Below, one piece after another: positions 15,711 to 23,814 of a stretch of 38,211 nt of DNA. Position 1 is the first letter of the stretch. Each line of letters opens with the position of its first letter. The notes below the pieces were generated by a model that was not told the DNA's origin, did not search any database, and saw only the letters and a program-made list of their open reading frames with translations. The translations under genes and the position numbers were made by a program. The stretch comes from CAYSAA01 sp964428905 (GTDB lineage: Bacteria; Atribacterota; Phoenicimicrobiia; Phoenicimicrobiales; Stramentimicrobiaceae): assembly GCA_964428905.1 (NCBI GenBank), contig CAYSAA010000193.1, forward strand, positions 1-38,211. Direction: 5' to 3'.

Positions 15711-17426
15711 ATGGAAGCCAAGAAAGGTCTAATCCATGAACATGAAGAGTGTATGGAGAAGGAAAATATAATTGCCTACTTTTCCATGGAGATTTGTGTT
15801 AATTCAGAAATTCCTACCTATAGCGGTGGCTTAGGCATTTTGGCTGGTGATACTATTCGCTCTTCTGCTGATTTAGGCGTTCCCATGGTTGGCATGACTC
15901 TACTTTATAGAAAGGGTTATCTCAGACAAATAATCGATCCACAAGGATATCAGCAGGAATCTTCTGAAGAATGGAACCCACAGGATGTTTTAACCTTATT
16001 ACCCGGACAGGTTCAAGTGGAAATTGAACAAAGAAAAGTTACTATACAAGCCTGGATGTCTATGGTAAGAGGAATAGATGGCGATAGTATTCCTGTGTTT
16101 TTTCTGGATACTGATTTGCCAGAAAACAGTGATTATGATCGTAGCCTTTCTTACTATTTATATGGTGGTGATGAGAGATATCGTTTAGCACAGGAAATTA
16201 TACTGGGTATCGGTGGAGTCAGGATGCTCAAGGAGCTGGGATTTCATGATATTTACAGATACCATATGAATGAAGGACATGCAAGTTTGTTAGCACTGGA
16301 ATTACTTAAGCACTATGCTAATCAGGAGGGAAATCAATGGGATATAGAGCAGGTAAGGAAAATGTGTGTCTTTACCACACATACTCCGGTACCGGCCGGG
16401 ATGGATCAATTCTCCTATGAACTGGTCAGACAGGTCCTCGGTGAACCGTTTCCCTATGACTTTCTGAAAAATTTGGGTGGTGAAGAACGCCTGAATATGA
16501 CCCAATTGGCACTTAATCTTAGTCATTTTATTAATGGAGTAGCAAAAAGACATGGAATGGTTTCCAGGGAAATGTTCCCCGGATACCATATTGATTCCAT
16601 TACCAACGGGGTTCATTCTAATACCTGGACAGGGAAATATTTTTCTAAACTTTATGACCAATATATCCCGGGATGGAGATCCGATCCTTTTAGTCTGCGT
16701 TATGCGCTTAATATACCCGATAATGAAGTATGGGACGCACACCAGAAAGCTAAAGAAGGTTTGATCAATTATATTAATCAACAAAATAATCCAGAGTTTC
16801 ATAAAGATATTTTTACCATTGGTTTTGCTAGAAGGGCTACTGCTTACAAACGTGCTGATTTGATTTTTTATAATCTCAACCGATTGATTGATATAGCCAG
16901 AAGAGAAGGCAAGATTCAGCTTGTTTTTGCAGGAAAAGCCCATCCCAAAGATCATTCTGGTAAAGAATTAATTCACAAAATTATACATGAATCACAACAA
17001 ATAAAGGAACATATCAAGATTATATATTTAGAGAATTATAATATGGATTTAGGCAAAATGCTTACCACTGGTGTGGATTTATGGTTGAATACACCCCGAA
17101 AGCCCAAGGAAGCATCTGGTACCTCAGGTATGAAGGCAGCGCATAATGGTGTACCCAGTTTCAGTATACTGGATGGATGGTGGGTTGAGGGATGCATTGA
17201 AGGTATTACCGGATGGTCGATTGGTTCTGCCGCTAATATCGAAAGCATTGACCAGGAAGAAGCAGATTCTCTCTACCAAAAATTAGAGACTAATATTCTC
17301 CCCGTTTACTACCATCATCGCAATCAATGGATCAATATTATGAGACATTGTATTGCCATCAATGCATCTTTTTTTAATACCTATCGCATGGTGTTACAGT
17401 ATGTTTCTAATGCCTATCTGGTATAG
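15711..17426 (+). CDS. glgP: Alpha-glucan phosphorylase (short GT35 type)
   Basis: This enzyme releases glucose-1-phosphate from glycogen or maltodextrin ends by phosphorolysis with pyridoxal phosphate. At 571 residues it belongs to the short bacterial/archaeal form rather than the 800-residue MalP/GlgP type. Visible marks are the early IAYFSMEICVNSEIPTYSGG (nucleation of the sugar-phosphate site), FTTHTPVPAG, ITNGVHSNTW, GFARRATAYKR, and EASGTSGMKAAHNG, where K475 should bind the cofactor. A GGGAGG site precedes the ATG; a later Met at residue 15 is less likely. A small gene for a Nudix-like protein follows 42 bases downstream. The divergent two-component system may control it. Confidence 0.92.
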   Translation: MEAKKGLIHEHEECMEKENIIAYFSMEICVNSEIPTYSGGLGILAGDTIRSSADLGVPMVGMTLLYRKGYLRQIIDPQGYQQESSEEWNPQDVLTLLPGQVQVEIEQRKVTIQAWMSMVRGIDGDSIPVFFLDTDLPENSDYDRSLSYYLYGGDERYRLAQEIILGIGGVRMLKELGFHDIYRYHMNEGHASLLALELLKHYANQEGNQWDIEQVRKMCVFTTHTPVPAGMDQFSYELVRQVLGEPFPYDFLKNLGGEERLNMTQLALNLSHFINGVAKRHGMVSREMFPGYHIDSITNGVHSNTWTGKYFSKLYDQYIPGWRSDPFSLRYALNIPDNEVWDAHQKAKEGLINYINQQNNPEFHKDIFTIGFARRATAYKRADLIFYNLNRLIDIARREGKIQLVFAGKAHPKDHSGKELIHKIIHESQQIKEHIKIIYLENYNMDLGKMLTTGVDLWLNTPRKPKEASGTSGMKAAHNGVPSFSILDGWWVEGCIEGITGWSIGSAANIESIDQEEADSLYQKLETNILPVYYHHRNQWINIMRHCIAINASFFNTYRMVLQYVSNAYLV

Positions 17427-17468
17427 ATAGATTACAACTCATAGAGATAGATGCAAGGAGGTACTAAA

Positions 17469-18104
17469 TTGAATAGAAACTGGATTGATGATTTTGTAGA
17501 GAAGATATCAAAGGTAGAAGGCCGTTTTGAACTTTATACTTCTGTTTTTTTGAAATATGAAAATCAATTTGTTTTTGGTTTGAAAGACAGCAAGGATTGG
17601 CTATATGAAAATAACAAAAAGAAAGCCTCATTGTCTGTTTTTGGTACAAGATTAGAAGATGGTGTTGATGCACCTAGGTCTTTAAAAAATCATTGTTCTC
17701 AGGAATTGGGTGTCAGCATAGACATAAAGGACAGTTCCCATACATATATCGATTACCATCATCGCCTGAAAAAATTACCGATTATTGAACCCACCAAAGA
17801 AGAAATGCGTCCTCATATGATTACCATTATGCAAAAAACAAGATATTCAGCAGCCCCGAATATGCTTATTTTTAGTTACTTGGGTCATACCAGGTATAAA
17901 CCTCACTCAATGCAATACAGTGCCTTGCTGTTAGCCAAAGAAGGGGTTTTGGTACAGATGTTTAAAAATGAAAAAACTGCTCAGGAGCTGAGAAAAGCAG
18001 GAGCCATCTTTGAAGAACGAATTAAAATTCCTGATAATCTTTATATTTATCCCACAGGTTCATTAAATAGTTTGTTACGGTATTTAAGTTATGAAGTGTT
18101 TTAG
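17469..18104 (+). CDS. Unknown protein with a degenerate Nudix box
   Basis: This 211-residue cytoplasmic protein is of no family I can name with certainty. Residues 59-82 run GTRLEDGVDAPRSLKNHCSQ, then ELGV, with the spacing of a Nudix box (G, five residues, E, then the REUxEExGU helix). The metal-binding Arg-Glu and first Glu of the helix are replaced by other residues; only the last Glu, the Gly and the hydrophobic end remain. Nudix hydrolase activity is therefore unlikely, and a binding or regulatory role is more plausible. The TTG at 17469 is the best start: AAGGAGGT stands eight bases upstream and overlaps an ATG at 17451. It is probably co-transcribed with glucan phosphorylase, so the ligand might be a nucleotide sugar. 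Confidence 0.5.
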   Translation: MNRNWIDDFVEKISKVEGRFELYTSVFLKYENQFVFGLKDSKDWLYENNKKKASLSVFGTRLEDGVDAPRSLKNHCSQELGVSIDIKDSSHTYIDYHHRLKKLPIIEPTKEEMRPHMITIMQKTRYSAAPNMLIFSYLGHTRYKPHSMQYSALLLAKEGVLVQMFKNEKTAQELRKAGAIFEERIKIPDNLYIYPTGSLNSLLRYLSYEVF

Positions 18105-18450
18105 AAACAGTATTGAGTCATGCGCCTTGTGTATCGAGTTTGTATACTATTGGAATAAGAGCTAGTAAGAGGTTTTTAGTTTTCAGTTAATAGTTTTCAG
18201 ATTAAATCCAACCAAACTGAGCATTGAGTGCGAAACAGTATGGAGTATAAATACAGTAATAAGTAATAAGTTCAAAATCAGTCGATAGTTGTTGGTCGTT
18301 AGTATGTAGTGTAAAAAATACCATCAATACAGTTTGGATATAAAAAGTTCATGGATAATTTGCACAATGGATTATTTATAGATAAAACATCAAAGTATAA
18401 TTTTGTGATTTCATAATTGAAAATAAAAAATTGATTGTGAGGATATACAT
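18105..18450. other. Intergenic region with short degenerate repeats; possible purD promoter
   Basis: No gene is seen. A 15-base unit, GAAACAGTATTGAGT, occurs at 18104-18118 and again with one change at 18232-18246; other stretches repeat CAGT, AATAAGT and TTTTCAG-like words. A TATAAT at 18396-18401 may be the -10 element for purD, with no good -35 at 17 bases. No purine riboswitch or PurR-box pattern was recognised. Confidence 0.4.
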
Positions 18451-19740
18451 TTGAATATATTAGTTATTGGCAGTGGTGGTAGAGAGCATACCATTGTCTG
18501 GAAACTGGCACACAGTCCTAATGTGAATAAAATATTTTGTTCCCCAGGTAATGCCGGTATTGCCTCACAAGCAGAATGCTTGGATACAAAAGCTAATGAT
18601 ATTGATGGTTTGCTTGAAGTTGCCAGAGATAAAAAAATTGATTTAACAATTGTCGGTCCGGAAATTCCTCTCTCTTTAGGTATTGTCAATCTTTTTGAAA
18701 AACATCACTATCCAATCTTTGGTCCTACCCGGGAAGCGACGGAAATAGAATCAAGCAAAGTTTTTGCGAAATATCTCTTGGATAAGTATCATATTCCTAC
18801 GGCTAGATACCGGGTATTTGAAGATGATTCTGTGGCATTTTCTTATTTACAGGAGCAATCCTTTCCTCTGGTATTGAAAGCGGATGGTTTGGCTGCTGGC
18901 AAGGGTGTATTTATTGTGCAAAGCCTATCTCAGGCAGAAGAAGTCATAACTAAGATTATGAAGAAAAAAATCTTTGGTGAGGCCGGTAATAAGGTAATCA
19001 TAGAGGAATTTCTTACCGGTGAAGAAGTATCCATGCTGGTTTTTACCGATGGCAGAAATTTCCTTCCCATGATATCATCTCAGGATCATAAAAAAATTGA
19101 AGATGGTGATCGGGGATTAAATACCGGAGGTATGGGAGCCTATTCACCGGTTTCCTTTTTCAATAAAGAGACTCAACAGTGGGTTTTAGAGAATATTTTT
19201 CAACCGGTCATCAGGGGAATGGAACAAGAGGGGAGAACATTTAAGGGAGTGCTCTATGCCGGATTGATATTGACCATTGAGGGACCCAAAGTATTAGAAT
19301 TTAATGCCCGCTTCGGTGATCCGGAGACACAGGTGATCATGCCCGGATTAGAAACAGATTTGGTTGCCATAATACAGGCTATCCTGAACGGATATTTGAA
19401 TCAGATAGATATCAAATGGAAGAATCAGGCTTCAGTCTGTGTGGTCATGGCTTCAGAAGGATATCCGGGTAAATATGAAAAAGGAAAGATCGTTCATGGG
19501 CTGGAAAAGTTGGAAGACAGAAACGACATAATGATATTTCATGCCGGTACAGAGAAGAAGAATGATAAAATTGTTACTACCGGAGGCAGAGTGTTGGGCG
19601 TTACTGCCTGGGCAAATGGACTACCTGAGGCTATTGAAAAGGCGTACGAAGGAGTCAAAAAAATAAGTTTTGAAAACCAATATTGCCGAAAAGATATTGG
19701 TAAAAAAGGATTAATAACCTCACCGGGAGATATTACATAG
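18451..19740 (+). CDS. purD: Phosphoribosylamine-glycine ligase (GAR synthetase)
   Basis: This enzyme joins glycine to 5-phosphoribosylamine with ATP, the second step of purine synthesis. The 429-residue protein has the full PurD pattern: MNILVIGSGGREHTIVWKL at the start, VGPEIPLSLGIV, the ATP-grasp segment FPLVLKADGLAAGKGV, the DGDRGLNTGGMGAYSP loop, and LEFNARFGDPETQ for magnesium. The TTG start is required, because the Rossmann strand begins right there; GTGAGGAT is its ribosome site. purH follows 30 bases later in the same direction, so the two form a small pur operon in reverse order to the purH-purD arrangement of Bacillus. Confidence 0.96.
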   Translation: MNILVIGSGGREHTIVWKLAHSPNVNKIFCSPGNAGIASQAECLDTKANDIDGLLEVARDKKIDLTIVGPEIPLSLGIVNLFEKHHYPIFGPTREATEIESSKVFAKYLLDKYHIPTARYRVFEDDSVAFSYLQEQSFPLVLKADGLAAGKGVFIVQSLSQAEEVITKIMKKKIFGEAGNKVIIEEFLTGEEVSMLVFTDGRNFLPMISSQDHKKIEDGDRGLNTGGMGAYSPVSFFNKETQQWVLENIFQPVIRGMEQEGRTFKGVLYAGLILTIEGPKVLEFNARFGDPETQVIMPGLETDLVAIIQAILNGYLNQIDIKWKNQASVCVVMASEGYPGKYEKGKIVHGLEKLEDRNDIMIFHAGTEKKNDKIVTTGGRVLGVTAWANGLPEAIEKAYEGVKKISFENQYCRKDIGKKGLITSPGDIT

Positions 19741-19770
19741 AATTTTTTACAAAGAGAAGGGATATAAAAA

Positions 19771-21330
19771 GTGAAAAAAACAAAAAGAGCGATAATCAGC
19801 GTTTCTGATAAATCGGGTGTTGTAGAATTGGCCAGAGGATTGATCAAGGCAGACTATGAGATTATTTCTACCGGTGGAACGGCTGTAGTATTAAAAAATT
19901 CGGGAATAAAAGTGACCTTAATATCTGAACTAACTGGATTTCCGGAAATTTTGGACGGAAGAGTGAAAACCCTACATCCACTTATTTTTGGGGGAATATT
20001 AGCCCGAAGTAATAACCCGGAACATCAAAGGCAATTGAACATGCAACAGATTATCCCCATTCAGCTGGTTGTAGTCAATCTCTATCCTTTTGAGAAAACA
20101 GTATTACAAGAAGATGTTTCGCTGGAGGAAGCCATTGAGAACATTGATATTGGAGGGCCTTCACTACTCAGAGCTTCTGCTAAAAACTATCAGGATGTTA
20201 CTGTTTTAATTGATCCTGATGATTACCAGTGGGTGTTAGAAGAATTGTCAGGTCCAGAAGGATCCACATCACTGGCTACCAGGAAGAAACTGGCGGTGAA
20301 AGTTTTTCAGATCACTTCTTATTATGATAGTTTAATTTATCGTTATTTAACCAGGAAAATGATTCCTAATGAAGATTTTTTTTCAGATTATTTAGTTATT
20401 GGTGCAGAAAAAGCGGGCACCTTAAGGTATGGGGAAAATCCTCATCAAAAAGCTGTTTTTTATCGTGAAAAGCTGATAGAGGAAGCGAATCTTGGCAATG
20501 CCCAATTGTTAGGTGGAAAAGAGCTTTCCTACAATAATTTAGTTGATCTGGAGTCTGCTATGGCCATTGTTAAAGATTTTGATGAACCTACTGTAACCTT
20601 TATCAAGCATACCAATCCCTGTGGACTGGCGACTTCTGAGACCATAGAAACAGCGTATCAAAAGGCTTACCAGGGTGATCCTATATCTGCTTATGGCAGC
20701 ATTATCGGTATTAATCGAAGGGTAGAAGAAAAGTTGGCCAGGTTAATTGATAAAACTCCCTTTGTAGAGGCCATTGTAGCACCTTTTTATAGTCAAGGTG
20801 CATTAGAAATTCTAAGAGAGAAAAAGAATCGCCGACTGGTTCAAGTTGGTGATTTACGTATTCAAGATCGTTATATCAAGGATATTAAAAGAGTATCCGG
20901 TGGATTCTTGTTGCAAGACCGTGATTTTAGAAATATTTCAGAAAATGATTTAGATATTATTACAGATAGACAGCCTACTGGTGAAGATATAGAAGAGTTA
21001 TTATTTGCCTGGAAAATGGTCAAACATGTTAAATCAAATGCCATAGTCTTATCCAGGAATAAGCAGTTGGTGGGAGTCGGTGCTGGGCAAATGAGCCGAG
21101 TGGATTCTGTTCAAATTGCCGTACATAAAGCGGGAAAGGCTTCCAAAGAGAGTTATCTTGCTTCTGATGCATTCTTTCCGTTTTCGGATGGTGTAGAAGA
21201 GGCAGCCAGAGCCGGAGTAAAAGCTATCATTCAGCCCGGTGGTTCCAAGAGAGATAAAGAAGTGATAGAAGCTGCCAATCGGTTAGGTATGATTATGGTT
21301 CTTACTGGTTACCGCTGTTTTAAACATTAG
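19771..21330 (+). CDS. purH: Bifunctional AICAR transformylase/IMP cyclohydrolase
   Basis: This enzyme performs the last two steps to IMP: formylation of AICAR with 10-formyl-THF, then ring closure. At 519 residues it is full length. The N-terminal cyclohydrolase (MGS-like) domain shows AIISVSDKSGVVELARGL, STGGTAVVL and GRVKTLHPLIFGGIL. The transformylase part shows LRYGENPHQKAVFY, KHTNPCG, the SDAFFPFSDGVEEAA segment and IIQPGGSKRD, ending MVLTGYRCFKH. The start is GTG with AGAGAAGGG about 11 bases ahead. It is transcribed together with purD. No clear terminator follows, apart from an AT-rich hairpin at 21426-21446 that overlaps the promoter region of the next operon. Confidence 0.96.
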   Translation: MKKTKRAIISVSDKSGVVELARGLIKADYEIISTGGTAVVLKNSGIKVTLISELTGFPEILDGRVKTLHPLIFGGILARSNNPEHQRQLNMQQIIPIQLVVVNLYPFEKTVLQEDVSLEEAIENIDIGGPSLLRASAKNYQDVTVLIDPDDYQWVLEELSGPEGSTSLATRKKLAVKVFQITSYYDSLIYRYLTRKMIPNEDFFSDYLVIGAEKAGTLRYGENPHQKAVFYREKLIEEANLGNAQLLGGKELSYNNLVDLESAMAIVKDFDEPTVTFIKHTNPCGLATSETIETAYQKAYQGDPISAYGSIIGINRRVEEKLARLIDKTPFVEAIVAPFYSQGALEILREKKNRRLVQVGDLRIQDRYIKDIKRVSGGFLLQDRDFRNISENDLDIITDRQPTGEDIEELLFAWKMVKHVKSNAIVLSRNKQLVGVGAGQMSRVDSVQIAVHKAGKASKESYLASDAFFPFSDGVEEAARAGVKAIIQPGGSKRDKEVIEAANRLGMIMVLTGYRCFKH

Positions 21331-21391
21331 AGAGCATAAAAGAATTTAGCTATCTAAATATAAAAAAAATACATAAAGATACAGCAAGATA

Positions 21392-21420
21392 TTGACAATC
21401 TTTTTCGAAGGTGATAATTT
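21392..21420 (+). promoter_or_regulatory. Promoter of the T-box-controlled serine operon
   Basis: TTGACA at 21392-21397 stands 17 bases before TAATTT (21415-21420); GATAAT at 21413-21418 is an alternative -10 with shorter spacing. Transcription would start near 21427. An AT-rich inverted repeat (ACAAATA at 21426-21432, TATTTGT at 21440-21446, then a T-run) lies at the predicted start and may be the purH terminator. Confidence 0.55.
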
Positions 21421-21499
21421 ATAAGACAAATAATTATTTTATTTGTTCTTTTTAAAAAAAATGAAATGATACTTTTATAAAATTCAGCAGAGTAAGTTA

Positions 21500-21752
21500 A
21501 AAATATTTTCCAGAGAACTGAAAAATTGGTGTAAGATCAGCAAGGAATTGGCTGAAATCCATCTGAATGATGTTTAGGGGAAAGAAAAACTAAGTATCTC
21601 AAATCGCCTCAGGCGTTAATCAAAAGAAGGGCTCAAGTTCATTGCTTTATAGTAACCTTATTAAATGGGCAGAGATAAGCTGAATTGGGGTGGTACCACG
21701 AAGAATTTTATTCGTCCCCAGCAGTTAATTGATAATTGCTGGGGATTTTTCT
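21500..21752 (+). promoter_or_regulatory. T-box leader, probably serine (UCC specifier)
   Basis: This leader senses uncharged tRNA. The diagnostic T-box sequence TTGGGGTGGTACCACG lies at 21685-21700. An AGAGAA box at 21512-21517 and GGTGTAAGATC after it mark stem I. In the specifier region, GCTGAAATCCATCTGAA, the triplet UCC (21558-21560) is followed by the usual purine, giving a serine codon. The genes downstream make serine, which supports that reading. The terminator stem is CCCCAGCA (21716-21723) with TGCTGGGG (21737-21744), followed by ATTTTTC. With uncharged tRNA-Ser bound, the antiterminator using the T-box sequence should replace it. AUC (Ile) is the alternative specifier if the frame is shifted by one. 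Confidence 0.85.
21716..21752 (+). terminator. Rho-independent terminator of the T-box leader
   Basis: An eight-base-pair GC-rich stem (CCCCAGCA with TGCTGGGG) and a T-run end the leader just before the aminotransferase gene. It is the conditional terminator of the T-box switch. Confidence 0.9.
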
Positions 21753-21782
21753 TATCTATAATAAACGAGGACGGTGAATGAA

Positions 21783-22877
21783 ATGCAGAGAAAAAAATTG
21801 TTTATTCCCGGACCGACAGAGGTAAGAAATGCTGTGCTTGAGAAGATGGCTACTCCCTTAATCGGTCACCGGAGTAAGGAAGCCTCTGATTTGCAGAAGG
21901 CAATCAGCAAAAAATTACAGAAACTGATGTATACTAGTCATGAGATACTTCTATCTACTTCTTCAGGTAGTGGATTAATGGAAGGAGCTGTTCGATCCTG
22001 TACCCGTCATAGGGCAGCTATCTTTACCTGTGGAGCTTTTGGGGAGCGGTGGTATGAGATGGCAGTAGCCAATCAGGTAAATGCAGATCGTTTTGAAGTG
22101 GAATATGGTCAGGCTATCAGGGGTGAGATGGTTGAAAAAGTAATAAAAAAAGGAAGATATGATCTAATTACTATTACGCACAATGAAACCTCTACCGGTG
22201 TGATGAATCCTATTGAAGAGATTGCCGAGGTAGTTAAACAATATCCGGACATTGTATTTTGTGTTGATGCTGTTAGTTCACTGGGTGGTGTCAAAATTCC
22301 GGTTGATGAACTGGGGATCGATATTTGTATTACCTCCAGCCAAAAATGTATCGGTTTACCTCCCGGCCTTTCTTTCTGTTCCATCTCGGAAAAGGCAATT
22401 CAAGCTGCTAGAGATGTTGAGCATCGCGGGGTATATTTCGATTTATTGAGGCTTTATGAATATCTGGGAAAAAAAGATTATCAGTATCCTTCCACTCCTT
22501 CTCTGTCTCATATGTTTGCCCTAGATTATCAGTTGGATTTAATTATAAAAGAAGGGTTTGAGAACCGTTTTCAGCGTCACAAAGCAATGGCCAATCGAGT
22601 TAGAGAATGGGCTAAGGACAATTTTGCCTTATTTGCTCAGGAAGAATTTGCGTCAAATACGGTTACCTGTATAAAAAATATTCAGGGTGTTTATGTCAAA
22701 GAGTTAAATCAGAAACTTGGTGAAAGAGGTTTTATGATTTCCAATGGCTATGGAAAACTAAAGGAAAAGACGTTTCGTATTGCTCATATGGGGGATATAA
22801 TGTTAAGTGAGATAGAGGAATTATTATCTGCAATTAATCAAATACTGATTGCAAGGGGTGAGAAAGACTATGATTAG
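21783..22877 (+). CDS. Class V aminotransferase (serine/phosphoserine-type, AGXT-like)
   Basis: This is a pyridoxal-phosphate aminotransferase of 364 residues in the alanine-glyoxylate/serine-pyruvate aminotransferase branch. FIPGPTEVRNAVLEKMATP and IGHRSKEASDL open the protein, CVDAVSSLGGVKI carries the cofactor Asp, and K188 in SSQKCIGLPPG should form the Schiff base. Proteins of this type stand in for SerC as phosphohydroxypyruvate aminotransferase in several anaerobes. The position behind a probable serine T-box and directly before a phosphoglycerate dehydrogenase supports that role. ATG 21783 with GGTGA five bases ahead is preferred; GTG 21774 would add three residues. Its stop overlaps the next gene by eight bases. 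Confidence 0.85.
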   Translation: MQRKKLFIPGPTEVRNAVLEKMATPLIGHRSKEASDLQKAISKKLQKLMYTSHEILLSTSSGSGLMEGAVRSCTRHRAAIFTCGAFGERWYEMAVANQVNADRFEVEYGQAIRGEMVEKVIKKGRYDLITITHNETSTGVMNPIEEIAEVVKQYPDIVFCVDAVSSLGGVKIPVDELGIDICITSSQKCIGLPPGLSFCSISEKAIQAARDVEHRGVYFDLLRLYEYLGKKDYQYPSTPSLSHMFALDYQLDLIIKEGFENRFQRHKAMANRVREWAKDNFALFAQEEFASNTVTCIKNIQGVYVKELNQKLGERGFMISNGYGKLKEKTFRIAHMGDIMLSEIEELLSAINQILIARGEKDYD

Positions 22878-23814
22878 TATTCTTATTAAAGACAAGATTG
22901 ATCCTTTCGTAGTTGATGAATTAGTAAAAAGGGAATTTACGGTTCGGGAAAGCACTGAGAAACCAGAATTGCTAATACAGGAAGTGAGAGAAAATGAAAT
23001 TCTTATTGTACGTTCTGCAACAAGAGTAAATAAAGAAGTGCTTGATTCGGCAGCTCAGACAGGCATGCTAAAATTGATTATTCGAGCTGGTGTAGGAATG
23101 GATAATATAGAAGTGGATTATGCCCGATCCAAAGGGATTATGGTTACTAATACCCCGGAAGCTAGCAGCTCAGCGGTGGCTGAACTTGCTCTAGCACATA
23201 TGTTTGCTTTGGCCAGAAAAATAGTATCTGCTAATTTAAGCATGCGGGAGAAAAAATGGAGCAAGAAAGAGTGTCAGGGTATTGAACTATCCGGGAAGGT
23301 ATTGGGAATTATCGGAATGGGCAGAATCGGGAAGGTCTTAGCACAAAAAGCCAGTGCATTGGGTATGGAGATTATCTATTATGACATCATGGGGCCTATG
23401 AATGTTGATTCAGGATGGAAATGTGTTTCTATGGATGAAGTAATTTGCCAGTCTGATTTTATTTCTCTGCATATTGTTGCCAATCAGGATGGAAGTTATT
23501 TGATTGATGAACCGGAACTAAAAAAAATGAAGGAAAACGCATTTTTGATTAATACAGCCAGGGGGAGTTTAGTTAATGAAGATGCACTTATTGGAGCATT
23601 AAATAGAGGAGAAATAGCAGGGGCAGGTATTGATGTGTATTGCCAGGAACCCTGTGAAAATATTGCCTTGCTTCAACATGAAAAAATTTCAGTTACTCCT
23701 CATATTGGTGCTTCTACCCGTGAAGCACAATCTCGTATTGGGCAGCAGATTCTTAGGTTAATTGAAGAATATTCTGATAATAGAAGATCCGGTGGAAAAG
23801 ATGGTAGAGATTAG
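22870..23814 (+). CDS. serA: D-3-phosphoglycerate dehydrogenase, short form without ACT domain
   Basis: This enzyme oxidises 3-phosphoglycerate to 3-phosphohydroxypyruvate, the first step of serine synthesis. The 314-residue protein is a D-2-hydroxyacid dehydrogenase: IIRAGVGMDNI and the NAD fold start GMGRIG at 149-154, INTARGSLVNEDAL carries the substrate Arg, and H278 in TPHIGAST is the catalytic acid. The protein ends soon after this, so the C-terminal ACT/ASB serine-sensing domains of long SerA forms are missing. Feedback control may rest on the T-box. The ATG at 22870 overlaps the end of the aminotransferase gene and has GGGGTGAG as ribosome site. The end overlaps the DUF1015 gene by 14 bases. 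Confidence 0.88.
   Translation: MISILIKDKIDPFVVDELVKREFTVRESTEKPELLIQEVRENEILIVRSATRVNKEVLDSAAQTGMLKLIIRAGVGMDNIEVDYARSKGIMVTNTPEASSSAVAELALAHMFALARKIVSANLSMREKKWSKKECQGIELSGKVLGIIGMGRIGKVLAQKASALGMEIIYYDIMGPMNVDSGWKCVSMDEVICQSDFISLHIVANQDGSYLIDEPELKKMKENAFLINTARGSLVNEDALIGALNRGEIAGAGIDVYCQEPCENIALLQHEKISVTPHIGASTREAQSRIGQQILRLIEEYSDNRRSGGKDGRD

Noticed and set aside
16302..16955. Minus-strand frame of 217 codons inside glucan phosphorylase
   Set aside because: It is fully antisense to a strongly supported gene, has no ribosome site, and its composition is that of a shadow frame.
22849..22869. Upstream GTG start for serA
   Set aside because: The ATG at 22870 begins exactly at the family N-terminus and has GGGGTGAG ahead; the longer form adds unrelated residues and overlaps that ribosome site.
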